A stretch of DNA of 64,000 nucleotides from Bacillota bacterium (GCA_023443285.1 JAEZVB010000050.1:1-64000), one strand, 5' to 3'; positions 1 through 9,848 are shown, counted from the stretch's first letter. The notes: a model not told the origin generated them from the letters alone. A program made the numbers and translations.

Positions 1-128
1 GGGCAAGAATTTATGTGAACATTTATGGTTAATTATAGGCTAATGCTGTTATGAAGAGCCGGATGCCTTAATAGGGCAAGTCCGGTTCTGTGAGGGTTGC
101 GTGCCGCGAGGCGCGCTTCTACTCGACC
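1..128 (+). mobile_element. Group II intron, 3' end (domains V and VI)
   Basis: Positions 56-88 have the form of domain V: GAGCCGGA pairs with TCCGGTTC around a bulged centre. A domain VI-like hairpin follows, GCGTGCC (99-105) with GGCGCGC (110-116) and a GCGA loop. The segment then ends in CTACTCGACC (119-128), the usual 3' end of bacterial group II introns. The intron-encoded reverse transcriptase would lie to the left, outside the window. The exon therefore starts near 128; no recognisable gene is interrupted there. Confidence 0.75.
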
Positions 129-287
129 TTGTATCTTCCTCCGTCTTGGAGAGGTTTATGGAAAGATAAAAATCGGGATAAGCAATTAGTATTAATGCAG
201 GATACAGCTTTCGATTGGGTTCAACAGGGCGGATGGTATTATGCATGAACTTACATAAAGGTGTATCTAAGGAAACTGGAGGATAAA

Positions 288-938
288 ATGTTTAAATTAT
301 TCTACATCTTTGCGCTTACTTATGGATTTATTTTGTTATTATATTACGTAATTGTTTTATTAATGCAAAAAATAGATAATAAGCAAATAGAAAAAGCAAA
401 TAAATTGCTATGTTTATTTGAAAAACCTTGGAGAATAACAAAGTTCTTTTTTGATCCTATTGCTATACCAACCATCATATTCTTAATATTTGTTGGATTC
501 CAAGATATATTAGTACATAGTTCAAGTTTTAGCATGCCGTACGATGAAAGCGCCTCACAACAAATTAAAGATGGTCTTCAAATATTTACTAACCTTGTAA
601 ACGCTTTAGGAGCAATGATATTTGGCTTAGGTATTATAACAATATCTTTTTTAAATCCACAATTTATTAGTAGAGTTGGTATGAAGGTGAATGATCCTGG
701 TATGACCTTGCTTGCTCCATTCACACGTACTATGGTAGCTTATATACTTTCAACTTTTCTTGCATTTACCTCGCAGATGCAAATAGTTGAGTTTCAGAAG
801 GCAATTTCAGTAAACATTGTTACATTTTTAAGCGTTATTTTTGTTAACTATTTTACTTTATGCTGCCTCTCAATCGTATATTGCGTTATAAAATGGGGTT
901 CTGAATACATTAATTTTGTCCAGTCGAAAAATTCGTAA
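288..938 (+). CDS. Integral membrane protein of unknown function
   Basis: This 216-residue protein has about five hydrophobic segments: near residues 4-26, 50-70, 100-125, 145-165 and 178-205. There is no recognisable domain or signal peptide. The start at 288 is preferred because GGAGG lies at 278-282; an upstream GTG at 261 lacks such a site. It stands alone between the intron end and the restriction-modification locus. Its A+T-rich codon use resembles the accessory region more than the housekeeping genes to the right. I do not recognise the family. Confidence 0.6.
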   Translation: MFKLFYIFALTYGFILLLYYVIVLLMQKIDNKQIEKANKLLCLFEKPWRITKFFFDPIAIPTIIFLIFVGFQDILVHSSSFSMPYDESASQQIKDGLQIFTNLVNALGAMIFGLGIITISFLNPQFISRVGMKVNDPGMTLLAPFTRTMVAYILSTFLAFTSQMQIVEFQKAISVNIVTFLSVIFVNYFTLCCLSIVYCVIKWGSEYINFVQSKNS

Positions 939-1395
939 TTTCAGCCATCATTTGATTATCAAAACTGAAGAATAGACTTAAGATAAAATTTTAGAAAAAC
1001 GAATAAAACAAAGTAAATTAAACAAATATCGTAAGTACACGAATATTCTCCGTCAAAATTGTATATTTCTATAAAACCGCCAAGAAACCCATTGGTAGGT
1101 GACTCGCAGAAAAATGTCAGCAACCCCCGTCAACTTGACATCCCTTTTGCTGCCCCAAAATGCGGTATGCATATGTCATCAGAGGTTGCAATATCAGCTG
1201 ATATTCCTGATTTTTTGCAAGTCAATGCGCCACCAAATGACATATGTCAAGTGATGCCATTTTTTACGCTTATGATTCAACTTGAACTGTTTTCCAGGGA
1301 GGATTAAGAAACTAGAGGTCAAATATTAAAAGGATAATATTATAAAAATGATACACTTATACATAAATTAGCCAATGCTGAAAGGAATTGAAGCA
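939..1395. other. Intergenic stretch without a supported gene
   Basis: About 450 A+T-rich bases. It contains the first copy of the 26-bp direct repeat (1096-1121) and a perfect 16-nt palindrome AATATCAGCTGATATT at 1190-1205. A frame running from 1059 to 1307 has a TTG start without a ribosome binding site, so I do not call it a gene. It may be the remnant of an older repeat. Confidence 0.4.
1096..1121 (+). repeat. 26-bp direct repeat, left copy
   Basis: Matches 7631-7656 at 23 of 26 positions; the cores are TAGGTGACTCG and ATGTCAGC. The two copies bracket the whole restriction-modification and GIY-YIG island, about 6.5 kb. They could be target-site or attachment-like scars of the island, or just two members of a dispersed repeat. 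Confidence 0.55.
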
Positions 1396-2868
1396 ATGCT
1401 GACAGGTGAAGTACGCAACAAGGTTGATAAAATATGGACGGACATGTGGGCAGGGGGAATTACCAATCCGTTGACGGTAATTGAGCAACTGACTTATTTA
1501 ATGTTTATCCGGTCACTGGATGAAAAAGAATTGGAAACTGAAAGCTTCGAAGCGCTTAGCGGTGAAACTATGTCCAAAATATTTCCTCAGGATGCTGACG
1601 GACAAGCAATACGCTGGAGCAATTTCAAAAATAAAGATTCCCGCGATATTTATGAGATAGTTGGGATGAAAGTTTTTCCTTTTATTAAGGCCATGAATGG
1701 CGAAAACAATTCTGCTTTTTCCCGCTATATGCAGGATGCGATGTTTCTTATTCCAACCGCCCAAGTACTGCAGAAGATTGTCACCGGCTTGGATGAGTTA
1801 TATGAACACGATATCAAAGATGCTGATATGAAGGGCGATCTATATGAGTACATGCTAGGGAAGCTGGCTACTGCAGGGCAAAATGGTCAGTTTAGAACCC
1901 CCAAGCACATCCGTAACATGATGGTACGCCTAGTTAACCCTGTTCCTGACGATAAGGTGGCTGACCCTGCCTGCGGTACGGCTGGTTTTTTGGTGTCAGC
2001 GGCGGAATACATTAGAGCAACCTATGAAGCGGAAATGACCGCTGAGCAATGGGAGCATTTTGCCGGTGATATGTTCTCCGGCTATGATACCGACCGCACC
2101 ATGCTGCGTATTTCGGCTATGAACCTCATGCTGCATTCTATTACTCAGCCTCATGTTGACTATGTAGACAGTGTTTCCAAAAATAATACCATTACTTCCG
2201 AATATGATGTCATTCTGGCAAATCCGCCTTTTACGGGTACAGTTGATGCCGAAGGCATTCATGATAATTTAAAAGCCGTCTGTGATACCAAAAAGACCGA
2301 ACTATTATTTGTGGCACTTTTCCTCAGAATGCTGAAAAAAGGCGGACGCTGTGCCTGCATCGTACCTGACGGCGTACTTTTCGGTACAACCAAAGCCCAT
2401 AAAGCGCTCCGCAAAGAACTGGTAGAAAACCATCAACTCCGGGCGGTAATTTCCATGCCCTCCGGCGTGTTTAAGCCCTATGCCGGTGTTTCGACAGCCA
2501 TACTGGTGTTTACTAAAACAGGCGCAGGCGGGACAGATAAAGTATGGTTTTACGATATGAAGTCAGACGGCTTTTCGCTTGATGACAAGCGTACCGATTT
2601 AGGCAATGAAGGCGATATCCCTGATATCATTGCCCGATTTAATAATCTGGCGAGAGAAGCTGATCGTAAGCCTACAGAGCAGAGTTTTCTTGTGGAGAAA
2701 GAAGCCATTGTCAAGAATGATTATGATTTGTCAATTAACCGCTATAAAGAAATCGAGTATGAAAAGATTGAATATGATCCGCCTTATGTGATTATGACTC
2801 GGCTAGATGAACTGGGACTTGAGATAGGCTCCAAGATGGAAGAATTGAGAGGGCTTATTGGTGAGTAA
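1396..2868 (+). CDS. hsdM: Type I restriction-modification DNA methyltransferase subunit
   Basis: HsdM is the adenine N6-methyltransferase subunit of type I systems; with HsdS it forms the M2S1 modification complex. The N-terminal helical HsdM_N region spans about residues 1-130. The SAM-binding motif DPACGT is at 190-195 and the catalytic NPPF at 276-279, so both key motifs are intact. At about 490 residues it has the normal family length. The start at 1396 has AAAGGA 9 bases upstream; an ATG at 1375 would add seven residues that the family lacks. The 3' end overlaps hsdS, as is usual in a translationally coupled hsdMS pair. Because hsdR downstream is broken, this probably works as a modification-only enzyme. 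Confidence 0.95.
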   Translation: MLTGEVRNKVDKIWTDMWAGGITNPLTVIEQLTYLMFIRSLDEKELETESFEALSGETMSKIFPQDADGQAIRWSNFKNKDSRDIYEIVGMKVFPFIKAMNGENNSAFSRYMQDAMFLIPTAQVLQKIVTGLDELYEHDIKDADMKGDLYEYMLGKLATAGQNGQFRTPKHIRNMMVRLVNPVPDDKVADPACGTAGFLVSAAEYIRATYEAEMTAEQWEHFAGDMFSGYDTDRTMLRISAMNLMLHSITQPHVDYVDSVSKNNTITSEYDVILANPPFTGTVDAEGIHDNLKAVCDTKKTELLFVALFLRMLKKGGRCACIVPDGVLFGTTKAHKALRKELVENHQLRAVISMPSGVFKPYAGVSTAILVFTKTGAGGTDKVWFYDMKSDGFSLDDKRTDLGNEGDIPDIIARFNNLAREADRKPTEQSFLVEKEAIVKNDYDLSINRYKEIEYEKIEYDPPYVIMTRLDELGLEIGSKMEELRGLIGE

Positions 2869-4021
2869 GTGGGAGATGGTGAGGCTTGGGGATGTATGCG
2901 AAATAGCGCGTGGGGGTTCTCCTAGGCCAATTGAAAAATATATAACAACCGAAAAGACAGGTATTAATTGGATAAAAATAGGTGATACATCATCGGAATC
3001 TATGTACATTACTGAGACAAGAGAAAAAATTATTCCTGAGGGCATGAAAAAGTCTCGTTATGTTCAAGCGGGAGATTTTTTATTGTCAAACTCGATGAGC
3101 TTTGGAAGACCATTTATTTTAAAGATTGATGGGTGTATTCATGATGGTTGGCTTGTTCTTCGAGATAAAATGAATCATTTTCAGAAAGAGTATCTCTATT
3201 ATGCCTTAAGTAGTAAAAGTACCTATAATAAATTTAAAGCACTTGCTGTTGGTGGCGTTGTAAATAATTTGAACTCAACCATTGTCAAACAAGTCGAGTT
3301 TCCTCTTCCTCCCCTTGAAGTACAAAAACAAATTGCCAAAACCTTTGATGTCGCATCGGAATTGATATCACTTCGTAAAAAGCAGTTGGCAGAATTGGAT
3401 AATTTGATTAAGGCTACTTTTTATGATATGTTTGGCGATCCTGTGGTTAATGAGAAAGGGTGGGGTGTTTCAAAATTAGGAGAATTATGTAAAATTGTAA
3501 GGGGCGGATCGCCAAGGCCAATAGAGAAATATTTGGGTGGAACTGTACCATGGATAAAAATAGGAGATGCAACAAATGGGGATAACATTTATTTACATAA
3601 TACCAGGGAAAGTATTATAGAAAAAGGTGTTACAAAAAGCAGGTATATTAAAACTGGGAGCATGATCTTTGCTAATTGCGGGGTTTCATTAGGATTTGCG
3701 AGAATTATTACTTTTGATGGGTGTATTCATGACGGTTGGTTAGCTTTCAATAATATTAGTGAAAAGCTTAATAGAATATTTTTATTGAAGCAATTAAATG
3801 AAATGACCCTATATTTTAGGGGTATTGCTCCGGGTGGAACACAGCCGAATTTGAATACAAATATAATGAGAAAAGTGTCAGTAATTATTCCACCGATTGA
3901 TAGACAAAACCAATTTGCTGAAATCGTCACCAAAATCGAAGAGCAAAAAGCCCTCGTTCAAAAGGCCATCGACGAAAGTCAATACATGTTTGACAGTCTA
4001 ATGAGCCAGTATTTCGAATAG
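2861..4021 (+). CDS. hsdS: Type I restriction-modification specificity subunit
   Basis: HsdS carries two target recognition domains (TRDs) separated by conserved helical spacers, and each TRD reads one half of a bipartite site. The spacers are visible near residues 145-195 and at the C-terminus. The two TRDs are strikingly alike: both contain RGGSPRPIEKY, then WIKIGD, then a KSRY motif, then DGCIHDGWL. This suggests an internal duplication and recognition of two similar half-sites. The start is taken as GTG 2861, inside the end of hsdM; TTG 2858 is an alternative. At 386 residues it has a normal length and is not disrupted. Confidence 0.93.
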   Translation: MSKWEMVRLGDVCEIARGGSPRPIEKYITTEKTGINWIKIGDTSSESMYITETREKIIPEGMKKSRYVQAGDFLLSNSMSFGRPFILKIDGCIHDGWLVLRDKMNHFQKEYLYYALSSKSTYNKFKALAVGGVVNNLNSTIVKQVEFPLPPLEVQKQIAKTFDVASELISLRKKQLAELDNLIKATFYDMFGDPVVNEKGWGVSKLGELCKIVRGGSPRPIEKYLGGTVPWIKIGDATNGDNIYLHNTRESIIEKGVTKSRYIKTGSMIFANCGVSLGFARIITFDGCIHDGWLAFNNISEKLNRIFLLKQLNEMTLYFRGIAPGGTQPNLNTNIMRKVSVIIPPIDRQNQFAEIVTKIEEQKALVQKAIDESQYMFDSLMSQYFE

Positions 4022-4099
4022 CCCCAGCTCATGTCCACCTCCCTAGCAAGGTAGGCAATGATTGAAGGCAGGATTCTGATAATGGATAAGGTGATCTAT

Positions 4100-6452
4100 A
4101 TGTCTGCAAATTTTGAGTTTTTACAGGGAAAAGCTGAATATGAGCTGTTCGCGTCTGCTGCAATGGAAGCAGAAAAGGTGCTCTTTACTTCACCTGCTAT
4201 GGCGGCAGTAGGAGCCAGGAAGGCGCTAGAGCTTGCAGTAAAATGGGTTTACTCAGCCGATAATACGATATCTATGCCCTATAAAGACAATTTGCAGTCC
4301 CTTATTCATGAGCCTTCTTTCCGTTTGCTATGGATGATAAAACCTGGAGTAAACTGCCTTATGTTATAAAACTGGGGAACCTGGCTGTTCACACGGAAAA
4401 GGCAGTCAGTCAAAATGATGCTGTATTGTCATTACGCGCTCTGTTTGAGTTCATTCAGTGGCTGGATTATTGCTATGGTGCCAATTATGAGGAACGCTAT
4501 TTTGATGAAGCTGCTATACCCCAAGGTAAAACCATTGTTGATGATAGTCTCATTAAGCAGAAAGATTCGGAAATTGAAAGTCTGTTAGCAAGAATAGCCG
4601 AAATGAGCAGTGCGCTTACCGCGCAAAAAGAACAGCATAAAGAAGAGCGGGAGTTTAACCCAGAGGATATATCCGAGTTTCAAACCCGCAAGCGTTATAT
4701 TGATGTTGATCTTAAGCTGTTTGGCTGGGTATTCGGCGATGATGTCAAAGAAGAAGTAGAACTTACCGGTATGCCCAACAATGAAAAGAAGGGCTTTGCT
4801 GATTATGTTTTATACGGTAAGGATGGTCTGCCGCTTGCGCTGATTGAAGCCAAGCGAACTTCCAAAGATCCGAAAATCGGTATTCACCAAGCCAAGTTGT
4901 ATACAGACTGCCTGGAACGGATGACCGGCAGGCGGCCTATCATGTTTATGACAAATGGTTTTGAATGGCATATATGGGATGATTGTTCTGCGCCGCACAG
5001 AAGAGTCAGCGGTGTGTTTTCCAAAGCCGATCTTGAAAAGCTCATAAGCCGCCGGATTCAGCGTAAGGACCTAAATGATGTTAAAATCCAAGATAGTATT
5101 ACTGACCGGTATTATCAAAAAGAAGCTATTCGTGCCGTTTGCGAAAATATTACTACAGGTCACAGAAAATCGCTCTTGGTTATGGCGACAGGCACAGGTA
5201 AGACCAGAACTTCGTCCAGTCTTACCGATGTATTATCACGCGGCTGTTATATTACCAATACGCTTTTTTTAGCCGACAGGACAGCGCTTGTTAAACAGGC
5301 TAAGGATGACTTTAAAACCTATTTGCCTGATATGTCACTATGCAATCTTTTGAATGGCAAGGACGATAAAAATGCCCGTATCGTTTTTTCTACTTATCCG
5401 ACTATGCTGAATTCCATTGATACTGCTAAAAGTGATGAAGGGAAAAAGCTCTTTACTCCTGCTCATTTTGATCTGATTATTGTTGATGAAGCCCATCGGA
5501 GCATTTTCAAGAAATATCGGGCTATTTTTGAGTATTTTGACGGCTATATAGTGGGCTTGACGGCAACGCCGAAAACCGAAGTGGATCGGAATACCTATGA
5601 TTTTTTTGAAATGGAACGTGGCGTGCCGACTTATGCTTTTGCGTATGAAACAGCGGTTGAAACCGATAAGGTGCTTGTACCCTATCATAATATTGAAGTA
5701 CGCACAAGATTTTTAGAAGAAGGCATCACTTATGACGAGCTTTCCCAGGAAGACAAGGAGCGGTATGAGGAGGATTTTACCGACGAGGACGGGGAAATGC
5801 CGGACTTTATTCCTTCTCCGGCGATGAATGAATTCATCTTCAATCAACATACCGTTGACTATGTGTTAGAGCACCTTATGACGAAGGGGTTAAAGATAGC
5901 AGGCGGTGACAAACTGGGAAAGACCATCATCTTTGCTGCTAATCACAAACATGCTGAGTATATTGAGCAGCGGTTTAATAAGCTATATCCGCAGTATAAA
6001 GGGCAATTTGCCCAGATTATTGATAATAAAATAACCTATGCGCAGGATAGAATCACAGATTTTAAAGTTCCCGAAAGATATCCGCAAATCGCTATTTCGG
6101 TTGATATGCTGGATACCGGCATAGATGTGCCGGAAATCGTCAATCGGAATTCGGCAATACGCCATTTGGCTTACTTGTACGAAAGATTGGCAAGCTCGAA
6201 TATGATGCTGCCATGAAGGTATTTTCGGAATTTATCAACGACCAGTCGCTCAGTCAAACACAAATTGTTTTTGTTAAAAAGATTGTCGACTATATTGTAC
6301 AAAATGGCTATGTAGAGAATATTGCTGAACTGATGAAACCACCCTTTGATAAGCCAGTCAGCTTTATGAAAGCATTTGATAAAACTAAACAGCAGCGGAT
6401 TATGGAACTAGTGACTGAGATTAAAGAAAACGCCGTGCGAGTTGTTGGTTAG
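4100..6452 (+). pseudogene. hsdR: Type I restriction endonuclease subunit, broken
   Basis: The pieces together give an HsdR protein: an N-terminal DUF4145 helical domain, then the PD-(D/E)xK-type nuclease region with a LIEAKR motif, then helicase motifs including MATGTGKT and DEAH. There are two lesions. Near 4322-4328 one base is missing: the text reads CGTTTGCTATGG where the continuous frame needs one more T. Near 6145-6150 the protein jumps from the helicase text ending IDVPEIVN straight into C-terminal sequence in another frame (GNTPFGLLVRKIG...), so a large part of the protein, including helicase motif VI, is missing. The junction lies beside a GAATTC at 6147-6152. The start at 4100 follows AAGGTGAT. 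Restriction activity is almost certainly lost. Confidence 0.9.
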
Positions 6453-6477
6453 TATCTTACATTAAAGGATTGATGTA

Positions 6478-7356
6478 ATGGCCGGTAAACTGATTCGTTT
6501 ATATTTAACAGATGGTCAACCCAATGGACTCAGAACTGTTGAGATTTCGAATATGACGATCCATGGAACTATTTTTCCTCGGACTCAGTTAGAGCAGTTT
6601 ATGAAGCGAGACACGGCAAATAAGCCAGGGGTATATATGCTGCTTGGCCCAGACGAGCATGATTTAGAGAAAACTGTTTTGTATATTGGCCAAGGCGACC
6701 CTGTCCTACCTAGGCTGAGAGATCACGCCCGCAAGAAGGAATTTTGGACTGAGGCTATTGTCTTTTCCTCGAAAGACGATTATTTAACCAAGACACAAAT
6801 AAAATATCTGGAAGCGGAAATTTACGCCCTTAGCTAAAGCAGCATACCGAACAAAGTTAGATAATACGCAAGAGCCGACTAAACCCAATATATCAGAGGT
6901 GGATACAGCCGAGGTTAGTCAATTTTTAGAAGCGATTAAGCTATTGTTATTATCCTTGGGCAAAGATATGCTGGAACCGCGAATATTAGTCGAAGACAAT
7001 CCTGTTGTATCTGAAATGGTCTTTGAACTAAAGAAAAAAATGCCTTTGCTCATATGGCAATCATTCAGAATAAGTATGTTGTCTTAAAAGGATCAGCAGC
7101 GGTACAGAAAAACCGATTATCGATTCCAAATTTTATTGTAAAGCTTCGCCAAGATTTAGTTGATGCAGGCATCATGATAGATCATAGCGACGGTCTTTAT
7201 ATCTTTATGCAAGATGCGACCTTCAATAGCCCCAGTTACGCGGCAGCCGCCATTGTAGGCGGGCGTGTCAATGGCAGAAGGTTGTGGAAGTACAAAGGCA
7301 AGACCCTTAAAGAACTGGATAAAGAAATAGAAGACAATGGCGAAGATAATGACTGA
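6478..7356 (+). pseudogene. GIY-YIG nuclease family protein with DUF4357, frameshifted
   Basis: The first part (to 6837) has a GIY-YIG-type core (PGVYMLLG, then TVLYIGQG and a later EAEIYAL helix). The last part (to 7356) has the DUF4357 text SPSYAAAAIVGG...GKTLKEL. Three frames are needed to read it through. One extra base near 6831-6833 causes a stop after EIYALS. One missing A in the run at about 7030-7038 shifts the frame again. Reading across the shifts gives about 293 codons, the normal family length. Such genes are common passengers of restriction-modification islands. It lies 25 bases after hsdR and was probably in the same unit. Confidence 0.82.
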
Positions 7357-7382
7357 GGGAATCAATGATAGGGAGGGTTATA

Positions 7383-7637
7383 GTGGAGAATACAGAGTTA
7401 GGAGAATTAATTGAGTGTAGAAAAGCTAGGTATTACGCAGGCAAATCTACTATAACAAATAAATCCCTTTGGCAAATTTGCTATCATGCATATTTCTATA
7501 ACCCGGTAAAGAAGCCCATTGGTTATATTGGAGGTAACAGGCCGTATACCCTGAATAAGTCTTTTAATAATCAGGACGAATTAAAGGATTTTTTAAAGAT
7601 TAATGGTTTTCAAGAATGTGAAATTATAGATAGGTGA
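7383..7637 (+). CDS. Small protein of unknown function
   Basis: This is an 84-residue protein without signal peptide or membrane segment and with many Tyr, Asn and Lys residues. GTG 7383 is chosen because GGGAGG sits at 7371-7376. I do not recognise the family. A degraded copy of its 3' third lies at 9901-9987, so the gene or its surroundings took part in a local duplication. Confidence 0.5.
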   Translation: MENTELGELIECRKARYYAGKSTITNKSLWQICYHAYFYNPVKKPIGYIGGNRPYTLNKSFNNQDELKDFLKINGFQECEIIDR

Positions 7638-7656
7638 CTCGTCGAAAGATGTCAGC
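7631..7656 (+). repeat. 26-bp direct repeat, right copy
   Basis: Same orientation as the copy at 1096-1121, with three mismatches. It overlaps the last codons of the small gene ending at 7637. It marks the right limit of the restriction-modification island. Confidence 0.55.
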
Positions 7657-7689
7657 TATGAGGAAAATAAATATTAGGTGATGATAAAC

Positions 7690-7926
7690 ATGACCAATCA
7701 GCATTTAAAAATGGCTATTTTGGAGACTGTTAATAATCAGCTTAGAGAAAATAATCCACCAATTACAAAAATGACAATTGAAAGATTAAAAAAATTGGGA
7801 TACACCGAGAAAATCGCCCAAGAGAAAATTGCCTCTATTCTTATTGAGGAAATATATGAAGTAATGAAAAATAATGAAGTTTATAATGAGGAACGATATA
7901 GTAGGAAGTTGAGAGCATTGAAATAA
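7690..7926 (+). CDS. Small helical protein of unknown function
   Basis: A 78-residue, mainly helical protein. The text LKKLGYTEKIAQEKI followed by EEIYEVM and a late ERY motif resembles small DUF1841-like proteins of Firmicutes, but I am not certain of the family. ATG 7690 follows AGGTGAT at 7676-7682. It is followed by a long non-coding stretch. Confidence 0.5.
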   Translation: MTNQHLKMAILETVNNQLRENNPPITKMTIERLKKLGYTEKIAQEKIASILIEEIYEVMKNNEVYNEERYSRKLRALK

Positions 7927-8078
7927 ACGTTGCAGATTTACTATAACTATAGCGAGTCCCCTTGCTTTTTTTAACACCCAGTGAAGCGGTTTGGAATTTC
8001 AACCAAATGCAGGGGGATTGATGAGACGTGGCTGTCGCTCTAAGCAATGTACCTTCGTACTGTCTACGGCAACCCTCG

Positions 8079-8213
8079 TAACTCCCGTAACCCCTGGCCA
8101 TTGCCGGAAAAGCGTTCCGCAGGAGAAAATCCGGGCGGTATTCCGTTAAGAAACCCGTACTGTTTGAGCGCAGCGAGTTTACGGGTTTTAGGAATATCGC
8201 CCGGATTTTCAGC
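8079..8213. repeat. Structured dispersed element, module A copy 1
   Basis: About 135 nt, matched by 11221-11354. It has a long outer stem, ATCCGGGCGGTATTCC with GGAATATCGCCCGGAT, and an inner stem, AAACCCGTA with TACGGGTTT, around a loop containing TTTGAGCGCAGCGAG. Copy 2 carries changes in both arms that keep the pairing. It encodes no supported protein. It is either a palindromic dispersed repeat or a structured RNA. Confidence 0.65.
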
Positions 8214-8231
8214 ATTTGGAGGCTTCAGGCC

Positions 8232-8304
8232 TAGATTTTTTGCTTACTTTTGTATCATGACAAAAGTAAGAACGCTTGTATATGGCCGTATTCCATGAAT
8301 AAGT
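8232..8304. repeat. Palindromic dispersed repeat, module B copy 1
   Basis: The core is a perfect inverted repeat, CTTACTTTTGT with ACAAAAGTAAG around ATCATG (8243-8270). It is followed by CGCTTGTATATGGCCGTAT. A second, more decayed copy in the same orientation lies at 9849-9922, so the two copies flank the MATE gene. Copy 1 directly follows module A. Confidence 0.65.
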
Positions 8305-8501
8305 CATGCATTTAATCTAATGCCTAATTCTAATATCCGGGATCTTTTCTCCGGCTCAGCTACTTAGCTGGGTGTTTTTCTTGTTGCCTACCGAGTTGAG
8401 GTTTATTGGATTGTTATTTGAGGTTTTTTCGCGTATAATTATCAATTACGACTTGGACTATAAAATAGAATGTGTTTATATGTATGTTGAGGTGGCCGAT
8501 A
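8305..8501. other. Leader region of the MATE gene
   Basis: It holds a hairpin CAGCTA-CT-TAGCTG at 8357-8370 with a short T-run at 8374-8378, which may be a weak terminator. No gene is supported here. Confidence 0.3.
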
Positions 8502-9848
8502 GTGAAGCGAACACGTACGCTGCAAGGAAAAATTAGGCAGTTAGTGATTATTTTATTACCTTTATTTATTACGCAGTTATCATTATGTTCTTTAAGTTTC
8601 ATTGATACCATAATGTCAGGTCATGCCAGTCAGAATGATCTGGCGGGTGTGGCAATCGGAGCGAATCTTTGGATGCCAGTGTTTACAGGCATTAACGGAA
8701 TACTAATGGCACTTATGCCAATAATTGCCCAGCTTAACGGCGCAGGACGTCATAAAGAGATACCGTTTTTTGTAACACAAGGAAGTTATCTAGCAGTTGT
8801 ACTTGCAGGTGTTGTATTAGTTGCCGGTGTATTTTTAGTTGAGCCGATTCTTGCTTTTATGAATCTTGAACCAGCTGTGTTTGATATTGCTTACCGTTTT
8901 TTAGCGGCTATTGCTTGGGGAATTGTTCCGCTGTTTCTTAGCACAGTGCTACGCTGTTTTATTGACACACTTGGCTTTACTCGCATTACCATGCTAATCA
9001 CTCTAGGAATGCTGCCAATTAATGTGGTACTTAATTATTTGCTTGTTTTTGGTAATTTAGGGTTTCCAAGTTTAGGAGGTGTGGGAGCTGGCTATGCATC
9101 TGCCATTACCTATTGGATTATTCTGTGTATTAGTGGTTTGGTTGTTTTGCGGATGCGGCAGTTTAGCTCTTTCGCCATATTAAAAAAATTATATCCTATT
9201 TCGATATCGGCCTGGAAGGAACTGTTGTCCATAGGCATACCTATTGGTTTTGCTATTTTCTGCGAAACGAGTATTTTTGGTGTTGTGGCTATATTAATGG
9301 CGCGCTTTGGTACAGTTACCATTGCCGCTCATCAGGCCGCCATCAATTTTGCTGGATTAGTATACATGTTACCGCTAAGTATCAGTATGGCGTTGACTAT
9401 TGTCGTTGGTTTTGAAATAGGGGCAAAAAGATTCCGCGATGCTTGTATGTATACCTATTTGGGTATTGGTTTTGCTGTATTCGCCGCAATCTTTTTTGCG
9501 TTAGGTTTAGTATTTTTCAATCAAGAAGTTGCAGGTTTATATACAAATGATTATGAAGTACTTCAGTTAACACAGCATTTCTTAGTATATGCAGTATTTT
9601 TTCAACTCTTTGATGCTGTGGCGGCACCCATACAAGGGGTGCTGAGAGGATATAAAGATGTAAAAGTTGTTTTTATTATGGCTTTATTGTCCTATTGGAT
9701 TATTGGTTTGCCAGTCGGTTATCTTTTGTCATATCATCAAGATTTTGGTCCGTTCGGTTACTGGATTGGATTTATTGCCGGATTGGCTGTTAGTGCGGCT
9801 GTATTATTGCTGCGTCTTATTAGAGTTCAAAGAAGAAGCCATGCTTGA
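8502..9848 (+). CDS. MATE family multidrug/sodium antiporter
   Basis: A 448-residue protein with twelve hydrophobic segments in two bundles of six, the usual length and shape of the MATE family (NorM/DinF type). The N-terminal half contains the DTIMSGH and NLWMPV region typical of NorM-like pumps. These proteins expel cationic drugs or metabolites in exchange for Na+ or H+ at the cytoplasmic membrane. GTG 8502 is preferred because GAGGTGG lies just upstream; the upstream GTG at 8472 has no site. It stands alone and lies between two copies of the same repeat, which suggests a cassette that could be lost or gained by recombination. The substrate cannot be told. Confidence 0.9.
   Translation: MKRTRTLQGKIRQLVIILLPLFITQLSLCSLSFIDTIMSGHASQNDLAGVAIGANLWMPVFTGINGILMALMPIIAQLNGAGRHKEIPFFVTQGSYLAVVLAGVVLVAGVFLVEPILAFMNLEPAVFDIAYRFLAAIAWGIVPLFLSTVLRCFIDTLGFTRITMLITLGMLPINVVLNYLLVFGNLGFPSLGGVGAGYASAITYWIILCISGLVVLRMRQFSSFAILKKLYPISISAWKELLSIGIPIGFAIFCETSIFGVVAILMARFGTVTIAAHQAAINFAGLVYMLPLSISMALTIVVGFEIGAKRFRDACMYTYLGIGFAVFAAIFFALGLVFFNQEVAGLYTNDYEVLQLTQHFLVYAVFFQLFDAVAAPIQGVLRGYKDVKVVFIMALLSYWIIGLPVGYLLSYHQDFGPFGYWIGFIAGLAVSAAVLLLRLIRVQRRSHA

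Noticed and set aside
1059..1307. Open frame of 82 codons on the plus strand
   Set aside because: It starts with TTG without a ribosome binding site, covers a palindrome and a repeat, and shows no family-like sequence. It is kept only as intergenic text.
8047..8298. Frame across modules A and B
   Set aside because: The second copies of both modules do not keep this frame, and the sequence is better explained by stem pairing.
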